A stretch of 64,000 nucleotides of DNA, taken from contig NZ_BFBB01000008.1 in NCBI RefSeq assembly GCF_003114855.1, forward strand, positions 859,342 to 923,341, written 5' to 3'. The position numbers and the translations under genes were made by a program. This document shows positions 57,569 through 64,000 of this stretch, piece after piece. The notes under the pieces are model-generated. The model did not search any database. It was given only the letters and a program-made list of their open reading frames with translations, and had not been told where the DNA came from. The number at the start of each line of letters is the position of its first letter. The stretch's first letter is position 1. This DNA comes from Leptospira ryugenii (GTDB taxonomy: Bacteria > Spirochaetota > Leptospiria > Leptospirales > Leptospiraceae).

Positions 57569-57847
57569 ATGAGTGAAAAAGTATACTGTGCGAACTGCCT
57601 ACACTGCGTTGTGGTTCGGCAATATGAATCAGAACAAGACAAATACATACTTCGTGTGAAGTGTAACAAAAAGAAATGGTCTAAACGTTCTGGTGAAGAA
57701 AAACTCTATAAGTATTTCACTGTGGCGCGCCGTATGCAAACCAATTGTGAATACTATGAGGAAATGGGAGAGATCCTACCTTACATCAAGAACCTCAAAA
57801 AAGAGCTTCCCATCAAAGATGAAATTTACATGGTGAAAGCCGTTTAG
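57569..57847 (+). CDS. small Cys-rich hypothetical protein
   Basis: A 92-residue protein with no signal peptide and Cys residues at C-A-N-C-L-H-C (7, 10, 13), V-K-C-N (about 32) and N-C-E-Y (about 60), suggesting a small zinc- or metal-binding domain. It is basic in the middle (CNKKKWSKRSGEEK). GAGG lies before the ATG. It is six bases upstream of the RnfC-like gene and begins the seven-gene operon, so it may be an assembly or regulatory factor for the iron-sulfur protein. Function unknown. Confidence 0.62.
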   Translation: MSEKVYCANCLHCVVVRQYESEQDKYILRVKCNKKKWSKRSGEEKLYKYFTVARRMQTNCEYYEEMGEILPYIKNLKKELPIKDEIYMVKAV

Positions 57848-57852
57848 TCAAA

Positions 57853-59013
57853 GTGAACTTTCCGAAGCTTCCCCGTACCTTTACAAGGAAGTTACACAAA
57901 ACCGAGAATCGTAGAGAAAGAACCATACAAGGTCAATTTGTCATTCCCGTTCCTACGGGAGTGGTAATTGAAGGTGATTTCCCTCGTAGAGTCGAACTCG
58001 GTGATACCCTGGTCTTTACAGACCAAATGCGGATCCTAGCACCAGTCCATGGCATCGTTACAAAAAGTGAAGATGGATCGTTTTTCTATGTCCAACAAGA
58101 TGGTGCTTGGAAGACAAATTCACCACTCCAGATTCCAGAACTCAATTTAGAAAGCCTACTCGCAGAATGCACCAAAGGCGCGCTTGCTTCTCTTGATTTT
58201 CCTGACTGCCCACTTGACCAATACTTTCGTTCTTTCTCACCACAAACTAGCTTTGATATTTATTTAGCACCTTATTCCCGTTATCATTTCCTTCCCTTTT
58301 CGGAAATGTTATGGCAAGAGATGCCGGAGGCCTGCCAAGACTTTCCCATTTTGTTGCAGAAGATTTTTCCGAAAGCAAACATCCTTTCCTTCCTCCGCGC
58401 AAACACAGATGATTATGCGCACCCAGATGGGATTCCTGAATATTTTTTGTCAAAAGAGAGGAAGTGCAATATCATAGATGCCAAGAAGGACATTAGCGAT
58501 AGAAAGATTCTCTATTTAGGTCCTGAAACCATTTACCATATCTTACGAAAGTTATACTACGGGGAACCTTTTACCAAAAGACATCTTTACATCTGTTTGG
58601 TGGACAAAAGCGGAAGGATAGACACAGTTCAACGTTATTACCTTTTAACAAACGGCCAATCGTTGGAGTTTTTAAGTAAGGATATGGAAAACCGCTATAA
58701 AGTGGCTTCCTTCCAATCGATGTTTGAGTCTGTCGAATCGATTGATATACAGTCGATGGGTTTTTTTAATATCTATCGTCATAGCATCTTGCTTCTCTAT
58801 GAAAGAAAGCCTGTAAAGAGAAGTGCCTTCGCTTGTATTGATTGTTTTGAATGCAATTCCTATTGTCCAACCAAAGCAAATCCATTCGCACTTGTAAAAC
58901 ATAGAAATGATGAATTTGTAAAAGAGGACTGTGTTGATTGTGGGATATGCACTCTCTATTGTCCTGCCGGTATTGATTTAAGAACCATGATACAGTTGGA
59001 AAAGTCAGCCTAA
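57853..59013 (+). CDS. RnfC-like iron-sulfur protein
   Basis: A 386-residue soluble protein resembling RnfC, the peripheral NADH-dehydrogenating or iron-sulfur subunit of Rnf complexes. An N-terminal beta-barrel-like part (TGVVIEGDFPRRVELGDTLVFTDQMRILAPVHGIV) precedes a middle domain. Two 4Fe-4S motifs lie near the C terminus, CIDCFECNSYCPTK and CVDCGICTLYCPAG (about 330-380). It is shorter than standard RnfC, and the FMN/NADH-binding glycine-rich motif is not clear. The start is GTG 57853. It is operonic with a membrane protein that could be its partner. Confidence 0.68.
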   Translation: MNFPKLPRTFTRKLHKTENRRERTIQGQFVIPVPTGVVIEGDFPRRVELGDTLVFTDQMRILAPVHGIVTKSEDGSFFYVQQDGAWKTNSPLQIPELNLESLLAECTKGALASLDFPDCPLDQYFRSFSPQTSFDIYLAPYSRYHFLPFSEMLWQEMPEACQDFPILLQKIFPKANILSFLRANTDDYAHPDGIPEYFLSKERKCNIIDAKKDISDRKILYLGPETIYHILRKLYYGEPFTKRHLYICLVDKSGRIDTVQRYYLLTNGQSLEFLSKDMENRYKVASFQSMFESVESIDIQSMGFFNIYRHSILLLYERKPVKRSAFACIDCFECNSYCPTKANPFALVKHRNDEFVKEDCVDCGICTLYCPAGIDLRTMIQLEKSA

Positions 59014-59918
59014 TGTTAAAAAGTCTTTATATTCTTTCTGAAAATTCTTGGACACTCAAGTCTTATGAGATTTTTGCGGACTTATTCTATACCTTGACTC
59101 TTTTATTCGTATATGGGATCTATGTATTAGCTCTTCCAAATTTTGCCTGGATTACTTCGGTCCAGGCTATTGTCTTACTCATCGGATATTATTTCTTTCT
59201 AATGCGATACAATGAAAAGACCTATCTCTTTTCTTTACTTGCGCAGTTACTGATTTTGTTTTTGCTTTTACCTCTCCCGTTTCACCAACAAATATTATTC
59301 CCACTCTCTTTGGCTACGGGAATGTTTGTTCATTTTCTATTGCTTTCCAAGTATAGGGTAAGAATGTATCTTAGTTTGTTGGTCCTAACTTTTGCTTTTC
59401 TATGGGACTATCTGTTCACATATTTGGCGGTTCCATTAAGGCAAATGGAAGCACCATCAAGTTTGGATTTATTCCTTTTAGGAGAGATAAAATCAGATAC
59501 TTTAGGCAATTTTTACTCATTGCCACTGTTAGCTGGAGAAGGATTTAAATTGGACCAATTTAGGGCTCCTGCGGAGTACCTTTCTGTGTATCTGTTGGTA
59601 TCTGTGTCCTGGTTTGCATTTCGGAGATCGATCCTAGCTACTTTTTTTGTGGCTTGGTTAGTTACATTTTTTGTGTTTAGTTCGTTCGGTGCCAGCCTTC
59701 CAATTCCCTTGGTAGTTACTTATGCCTCCTTGGGTTTCTTTTTACAGTTGATCCCAGGCCGAAACTTTTATGGTTCCTTTTATGCCTCTTTACTCACGTT
59801 TGTGATCATTCTGCCGATATCTTTTGTGGTAGGTAAGTGGATCCCATATCCGATTTTGATATATCTCTTTTTTTTCTTCATTGAGTCTCTATTGAATCGG
59901 GTTTTTCTTGGAAAATAA
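59013..59918 (+). CDS. polytopic membrane protein, RnfD/NqrB-like candidate
   Basis: A 301-residue protein with about eight transmembrane helices. Its ATG overlaps the RnfC-like stop (TAATG), so the pair is translated together. The size, helix number and context recall RnfD/NqrB. The S-G-A-T-type flavinylation motif is not seen, only S-F-G-A-S at about 232. No reliable match to that family can be claimed. It may serve as membrane anchor or ion-conducting partner of the RnfC-like protein. Confidence 0.5.
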   Translation: MLKSLYILSENSWTLKSYEIFADLFYTLTLLFVYGIYVLALPNFAWITSVQAIVLLIGYYFFLMRYNEKTYLFSLLAQLLILFLLLPLPFHQQILFPLSLATGMFVHFLLLSKYRVRMYLSLLVLTFAFLWDYLFTYLAVPLRQMEAPSSLDLFLLGEIKSDTLGNFYSLPLLAGEGFKLDQFRAPAEYLSVYLLVSVSWFAFRRSILATFFVAWLVTFFVFSSFGASLPIPLVVTYASLGFFLQLIPGRNFYGSFYASLLTFVIILPISFVVGKWIPYPILIYLFFFFIESLLNRVFLGK

Positions 59919-59953
59919 AGAATGCCAAAAATAATGGAAGTAGAACCGAACGT

Positions 59954-60415
59954 ATGAATCAGTTGTTAGAGATTCTCGATCCTAAGAATATCATATTCAA
60001 TTTTTCCGCAACTTCCAAAGAAGATGCTATCAGAAAGATGATGGCTCATCTTGTCCAAACAGGCAGTATCGAAAAAAGTAACGAAGAGGAAATTATAGTC
60101 TCTCTTTTAAATCGAGAAAAGTCTATGTCCACTGGAATCGGCAGTGGTGTGGCGATTCCACATTGTTCTGTACACTATGTCAATGAATTGAAATGTGCTA
60201 TGGCAATTGCGCCACAAGGGATAGATTTTGAAGCTTTAGATCATGCACTGGTACAAATTTTCATTATGTTAATCGTACCTAAAAACAAATTCCAAGACCA
60301 CATTAAGACTCTTGCTTTGATTGCAAAAACACTGAATATACCGGAAGAAAGAGAGAAATTAATCAAATCGAAAAACTTTGATGAGATTCAAAAGGCGTTT
60401 CTCTCGGCAAACTGA
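59954..60415 (+). CDS. PTS EIIA(Ntr)-type (PtsN-like) protein
   Basis: A 153-residue EIIA domain of the fructose/nitrogen PTS type. ATSKEDAIRKMMAHL and SLLNREKSMSTGIGSGVAIPHCSV hold the phosphorylatable His in the A-I-P-H motif, followed by LVQIFIMLIVPKN. Such proteins receive phosphate from NPr/HPr and regulate potassium transport, nitrogen or sigma-54-linked functions rather than sugar uptake. No sugar permease EIIB or EIIC is here. It sits between the Rnf-like pair and the permease pair, suggesting it regulates this operon's proteins. Confidence 0.87.
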   Translation: MNQLLEILDPKNIIFNFSATSKEDAIRKMMAHLVQTGSIEKSNEEEIIVSLLNREKSMSTGIGSGVAIPHCSVHYVNELKCAMAIAPQGIDFEALDHALVQIFIMLIVPKNKFQDHIKTLALIAKTLNIPEEREKLIKSKNFDEIQKAFLSAN

Positions 60416-60418
60416 GCC

Positions 60419-61324
60419 GTGAAATCTGAACTGACCCGCTTCTTACTTTTTTTCATACTCTTAAGTATATGTGCCTCTACTTTAGCTAGTTTTAGATCTA
60501 CCGATAAACAATATTTATACGCAGATGCTGGTTTGAGTAATCTGGAAAGTAGCATAAAAACCAACCAACTTGGGACTTTCTTCTCCAATTATAAATCCTT
60601 TTTGAACTCACTTGTCTTTGCTTCCGGGCAAACGGATTCTGGAGAGTCTATTTACCATCATATTTCCCAACGTCTCCTCCCTACATTTCATTTGGCTCTA
60701 TTTGCTGTTCTATTTGGAGCTGGATTGGGTATTTTGTTATCCTTATTTACATTGCATGTCGAATCACAGATTCTAGCGAGTACATTGAAGAGAATTTCGG
60801 AGCTGATTCTTTCGACTCCTATCTTTGTTTTTGCCGTTCTATTCTTGATCCTTTTTTTTTACCAATGGGAGTTACTTCCACCTGGTGGCTATGAATCATT
60901 AAATACGTATTATGTGATACTACCTGGTGTTACATTAGGGATTCGAATTTTTGCTCGAATCTATTTGTTCCAAGTAAGTGAAATTTGGAAGGAAGTGAAT
61001 ACGGCATATGTGAATCTCTTAAAGACTAGGCAGTATCCCTGGACTCATATCGTATATGTTGAAATCTTTCGTAAGGTTTTACCTTTTACAATGATATTGG
61101 TTTTCTTGGATTTTGGATCTCTTGTTTCTGGTGCGATGATTGTGGAAGAGATTTTCTTTTTCCCTGGTATCGGAAAATCAATGTATTATTCGATCAAATC
61201 CATGGATCGAAATCTTCTGGCAACCTTACTTTTGTATGTTGGTTTGATTTTTTATTTTGTAAATAGAACATCATTTCATTGGCAGAAGAGTCTGATGGCC
61301 AATAAAGAGAGTTCCTTTGAATGA
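60419..61324 (+). CDS. ABC transporter permease, DppB/OppB-like
   Basis: A 301-residue permease with a first membrane helix, a periplasmic segment (about 25-95) and about five further helices. LLPTFHLALFAVLFGAGLGILLSL and FPGIGKSMYYSIKSMDRNLLATLLL match the BPD_transp_1 domain of oligopeptide/nickel permeases of the DppB type. The start is GTG 60419, three bases after the EIIA stop. No ATPase or substrate-binding protein gene is in the operon, unusual for this family. The EAA-type loop is degenerate. Confidence 0.78.
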   Translation: MKSELTRFLLFFILLSICASTLASFRSTDKQYLYADAGLSNLESSIKTNQLGTFFSNYKSFLNSLVFASGQTDSGESIYHHISQRLLPTFHLALFAVLFGAGLGILLSLFTLHVESQILASTLKRISELILSTPIFVFAVLFLILFFYQWELLPPGGYESLNTYYVILPGVTLGIRIFARIYLFQVSEIWKEVNTAYVNLLKTRQYPWTHIVYVEIFRKVLPFTMILVFLDFGSLVSGAMIVEEIFFFPGIGKSMYYSIKSMDRNLLATLLLYVGLIFYFVNRTSFHWQKSLMANKESSFE

Positions 61325-62097
61325 CAGTCTCGATTCGGAATTTATTTAGATTCATCTTTGCTCTATTTGTGTTTGTCGGTTTGTTTTTATTTGAATCTCC
61401 CACAAGGGTAGACCTACAACTTTCGCATTTAGGTGCCCTCGAAGTTTTGGCTCACCCATTTGGATGTGATCGATTGGGAAGAGACCATTGGGCAATGCTT
61501 TCTTATGGTGCACTCACTACGATTCTCATCACAATTCCTTCACGTATCTTAACACTTCTTTTTGCAACATTCGTTTCATTCGCAGGTATGGGAAAAAATA
61601 AATTCTTGGCACTACTTTCGGAAGTATTTGCCTCTGTATTCCTTTCCGTACCTTCCTTACTTGTTGCCTTGGTTACGATAGCAATACTTTCTGATTCTAT
61701 TTTGGGTATTTTACTTTCGATTGTCTTTTCAGATTGGGCCATCTCATTCGAAACTTTGCAAGGAAAGTTGAGAGAAATAAGGAAGAGTGGTTTTATATCC
61801 GCATCACAAGCATTAGGAGCAAATTCCTCTCATTTACTTATTTTCCACTATATTCCTGCTACTCGAAATATATTAGAATTTCTATTTGTTACTGGAATAC
61901 CTTCTGTTATCATGACGATTGCATTATTTTCCTATTTGGGGATCAATACAGATGTATTTTCCTTTGGGCCTGGCCTGGGAGAGCAGATCTCGTTTTCGAA
62001 AGATTATTTTTCAGTCAGTCCTCTTTCTGTTTTGCTTCCAGTTTTAGGAATTGTATCTTTGGTTTATTCGTTTTCCAGTGAGGAGAAAATCAAATGA
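61321..62097 (+). CDS. ABC transporter permease, DppC/OppC-like
   Basis: A 258-residue permease. HPFGCDRLGRDHWAMLSYGALTTILITIPSR is the DppC/OppC signature (usually HPLGTDxLGRD), and SASQALGANSSHLLIFHYIPATRN is the EAA-type loop that contacts an ATPase. It has about five membrane helices and overlaps the DppB-like gene by four bases. It would form a permease heterodimer. Since no binding protein or ATPase gene is adjacent, the energy source and substrate remain open. Confidence 0.82.
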   Translation: MTVSIRNLFRFIFALFVFVGLFLFESPTRVDLQLSHLGALEVLAHPFGCDRLGRDHWAMLSYGALTTILITIPSRILTLLFATFVSFAGMGKNKFLALLSEVFASVFLSVPSLLVALVTIAILSDSILGILLSIVFSDWAISFETLQGKLREIRKSGFISASQALGANSSHLLIFHYIPATRNILEFLFVTGIPSVIMTIALFSYLGINTDVFSFGPGLGEQISFSKDYFSVSPLSVLLPVLGIVSLVYSFSSEEKIK

Positions 62098-63773
62098 TAG
62101 GCATACGATCCATCGCATCCTTGATGATCCTTTGCCTATTAGTTCCATATTCCGGAGCAATTTGGGCAGTCGACGAATACTATAACTTTCCGTCGGTCTC
62201 GGTGAAAGGAACAGCCTCCTATGAGAAAGAAAGAAATTTATGCATCTTTTCCTTTCGATCGCAAACTAAGGAAGAAAAGTTCCAATACCTCTCAAAAGGA
62301 CTTCCTTCAGTCATTTTATCCGAAATTCGAAATTTAGAATATGTGTATGTGGAATACCCAAAACCACAAATCATCTACCATTCGTTTGGCCCCAACCCAG
62401 AAAAAACATTGAACCAATTGGTTGAAGAAAAGAGTGAAGGCTCTGCCAAGCGAAAAAAGAAAGAAGTCCAAAGCGAAGAGGAGCTAAATGAACTACGTAA
62501 GTCAAATCGATATCTACCACCTGCACAAGACCCGCGTTATCTGAAATTAAAAATCAAACAATTTTTTGATAAAAGGCCACCATTTGTCGAAGATATGTAT
62601 TCGTTGTCAAAAACAATGGATTGCCATTATTCCATTACTGGTGAATTCACTGCGTCAAATGCAGAGATTCTAATGACTGCGGAATTATACGATGAGTACG
62701 AAGGTAAATTGGAAAAATTTTCTCATAAAACATCATTTATACGAGGATACCAGGAAATGGCACCTCTTGGTGAGAAAATCAGATTTGCCATGCAAGGCAA
62801 AGAAACAACTGGCGTACAAATTGACACACAAGGCGTTGATTCCGTGCTAGTGTATATAGATGGTATCTATTTGGGAAAAACACCCTTAACAGCTAAAAAA
62901 TTTCCAGTAGGAAAGCGAGAATTGTATTTATTCAAAGAAGGCTTCTATCCTATCAAACAGAGCATCGATTTGGAGAGTGGACGGACTCTATCACTCGATA
63001 TCAAACTTACCAAAATGGAAAGCACTTCTTTTATATCAGTAAAATCGGATGTTTCAGAAGCGGATGTCTATCTGGGAATGACGTATCTCGGTAAAACACC
63101 AATAGAAAAGGCATCCATTCCTGCGGGACAAAACCGTCTGCGTGTTTCTAAGGCAGGATACATAGATGTATTTCGGCCAGTAGATGCAAAAGCAAATGAG
63201 GTTTCGGAATACGATGTTGTTTTGAAAGAAGGCAAGTCGGAGATCTACTATCCCAATAAACAATACGTTTTTTTAGATTATACGTATAAAGATTTTGCCA
63301 CCTACTCCTTGTATGGTTCTCTTTTGTTCTATGCAGGTTATTTTTACTTAAATGTTGCTTCCAGAAGGGCCATTGAGGATAGTCGTGCACAGGTAACACT
63401 TGTCAATGGCCAAGCTCTTCGGTCTTTCTATGAAGGTAATTCAGAAAGTACATTTCTCCTCTGGTATGCCTACCAAAACCAAATCATCAATTCTTCTGAA
63501 TCAAGAGCTGACTATTACAAAACAATGGCGGGCACCCTTCCTATGGAAAACAGGAGAAACCGCCAATTGGTTGCTGGACCCATGGTGATCGGCATGGGCG
63601 TAATGCTTGCTGCCGCGGTCACATTTCTTTTGTTAGGTTTAGATAAAGAGACTTTCGACATAGGTTTTTTGCCTTATGGTCCTGGTGCCAATGGCCAAGG
63701 GTTCTATACAAATGTGCAGGGAAATGGGCCTATGGACGGGTATTCCTACTTCCAATGGAATGCTCGCTATTGA
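62094..63773 (+). CDS. PEGA-domain exported/membrane protein
   Basis: A 559-residue protein with a signal peptide or N-terminal anchor (SIASLMILCLLVPYSGAIWA). Residues 35-235 form an unrecognised domain. Two PEGA domains follow (about 245-305 and 310-380: VLVYIDGIYLGKTPLTAKKFPVGKRELYLFKEGF and ADVYLGMTYLGKTPIEKASIPAGQNRLRVSKAGY), small surface beta-sandwiches. Transmembrane segments near 415-430 and 505-525 anchor it. It is the last gene of the operon, overlapping the DppC-like gene by four bases. No standard terminator is seen after it. Confidence 0.8.
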   Translation: MIGIRSIASLMILCLLVPYSGAIWAVDEYYNFPSVSVKGTASYEKERNLCIFSFRSQTKEEKFQYLSKGLPSVILSEIRNLEYVYVEYPKPQIIYHSFGPNPEKTLNQLVEEKSEGSAKRKKKEVQSEEELNELRKSNRYLPPAQDPRYLKLKIKQFFDKRPPFVEDMYSLSKTMDCHYSITGEFTASNAEILMTAELYDEYEGKLEKFSHKTSFIRGYQEMAPLGEKIRFAMQGKETTGVQIDTQGVDSVLVYIDGIYLGKTPLTAKKFPVGKRELYLFKEGFYPIKQSIDLESGRTLSLDIKLTKMESTSFISVKSDVSEADVYLGMTYLGKTPIEKASIPAGQNRLRVSKAGYIDVFRPVDAKANEVSEYDVVLKEGKSEIYYPNKQYVFLDYTYKDFATYSLYGSLLFYAGYFYLNVASRRAIEDSRAQVTLVNGQALRSFYEGNSESTFLLWYAYQNQIINSSESRADYYKTMAGTLPMENRRNRQLVAGPMVIGMGVMLAAAVTFLLLGLDKETFDIGFLPYGPGANGQGFYTNVQGNGPMDGYSYFQWNARY

Positions 63774-63803
63774 AAAAATTAGAAACTTTTTTCTGATTTT
63801 TCT

Positions 63804-63831
63804 TTGACATAAGACCCCTCTTTTACACAAT
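63804..63831 (+). promoter_or_regulatory. sigma-70-type promoter at the window end
   Basis: A perfect TTGACA (63804-63809) is followed after 16 bases by CACAAT (63826-63831), which matches TATAAT at four of six positions. It faces the window end, beginning 31 bases after the PEGA gene stop. Transcription would start near 63838, just ahead of the hairpin-rich region, which supports a separate transcript there. Confidence 0.5.
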
Positions 63832-63837
63832 GGCATT

Positions 63838-64000
63838 TACCGGGAGAGCCCAGGCGGTTTTTCTATGGGAGCAGTAGCGAGAGATCGTTCTGCGCCTCAC
63901 TTACAAGATAAGCGAGGATGTGCAAAGCCACAGACAATCGATAACCGAGAGTTACGGAAGCCACGCTGACTAAGCCTGATGGAAGTAGTTTAAGGGAAAG
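63838..64000 (+). ncRNA. hairpin-rich leader or non-coding RNA, incomplete at the window end
   Basis: No convincing open reading frame is found here. Hairpins are visible: 63871-63893 (GCAG/CTGC and CGA/TCG with GNRA loop GAGA), 63895-63917 (CCTC/GAGG and CTTA/TAAG around CAAGA), and 63939-63956 (CG...TAAC with GTTA...CG). The sequence could be a riboswitch or 5' leader for a downstream gene, or a stable RNA. I cannot match it to a known class; its 3' part lies beyond the window. Confidence 0.35.

Noticed and set aside
63831..63878. Short reading frame starting at ATG 63831
   Set aside because: It ends after 15 codons and has no ribosome binding site; the following ATG at 63866 gives about 35 codons with no family character.
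63891..64000. Resemblance of the window end to c-di-GMP-I (GCAAAGCC), TPP or glnA riboswitch fragments
   Set aside because: Only short stretches agree; the required paired strands and loops (for example the GNRA helix and CCUAA-type receptor of c-di-GMP-I, CUGAGA of TPP) are missing or out of order.
1..64000. CRISPR arrays, insertion sequences, phage genes, tRNA or rRNA genes
   Set aside because: No regularly spaced repeats, transposase, integrase or phage structural motifs were seen, and no sequence folded by eye into a tRNA or matched rRNA. A tRNA/Rfam scan would be decisive.

Overview
The window looks like chromosome of a Leptospira-type spirochaete, probably of the saprophytic (L. biflexa-like) group. 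The grounds are: roughly 40 % G+C by eye; many predicted lipoproteins with loose spirochaetal lipoboxes; scattered motility and chemotaxis genes (FapA/DUF342, MotA, a methyl-accepting chemotaxis protein, a CheX-like protein, a DUF115 motility-accessory-type protein); and degenerate or fused c-di-GMP-type signalling proteins. Gene density is high and no intergenic gap exceeds 300 bases. I see no insertion sequence, prophage, CRISPR array, tRNA or rRNA. The species assignment is inference from gene types, not a search.

Layout. 1-2.4 kb: 3' end of an ALDH3-type aldehyde dehydrogenase, its terminator, and a divergent three-gene operon (DUF2141, SDR, ABM-fold protein) headed by a perfect palindromic operator. 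2.5-11 kb: degenerate HD-GYP protein, tandem hemerythrin, gatB, a cobC-like phosphatase, dnaE. 11-16.2 kb: an M23 peptidase and a divergent four-gene operon of sigma factor, Cys-pair anti-sigma-like protein, CHAT-domain caspase-like peptidase and Cys-cluster protein. 16.2-25.7 kb: phasin-like protein and mtnA diverging from a region with paired operator repeats, then msrA, FapA, alpha/beta hydrolase, CheX-like and GAF/degenerate-GGDEF proteins, a methyltransferase, lpdA, and a PuuD-type membrane protein. 25.7-30.3 kb: a minus-strand run of histidine kinase, secreted protein, epimerase and DUF445.

30.5-45 kb: a 1240-residue lipoprotein with a YfaP/DUF2135 end, an ABC ATPase, an ATPase-like/HDOD fusion, a DUF115 protein that seems to start at ATT behind an acidic omega-like protein, a thioredoxin-like lipoprotein, a GATase1 protein, secA and a chemoreceptor. 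45-51.8 kb: small lipoproteins, an OmpL-type porin preceded by a near-consensus sigma-54 promoter, and an operon of RNase HI, lipoprotein, Fur-family regulator and CCA-adding enzyme, then a beta-propeller lipoprotein. 51.9-57.5 kb: an RlmK-like methyltransferase, motA coupled to a large membrane/TPR protein, and a cellulose-synthase-like glycosyltransferase. 57.6-63.8 kb: one compact seven-gene operon joining an RnfC-like iron-sulfur protein and a membrane partner to a PtsN-type EIIA, two Opp/Dpp-like permeases and a PEGA-domain protein. The last 200 bases carry a strong-looking promoter and a hairpin-rich, apparently non-coding leader or RNA that runs off the end.

The most promising unusual systems are the sigma/anti-sigma/CHAT operon (11977-16191) and the Rnf-like/PTS/permease operon (57569-63773). 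The clearest regulatory or annotation findings are the ATT start at 38277, the sigma-54 promoter at 47764-47779, the tandem operators upstream of the phasin gene, and the 2376-2390 palindrome.
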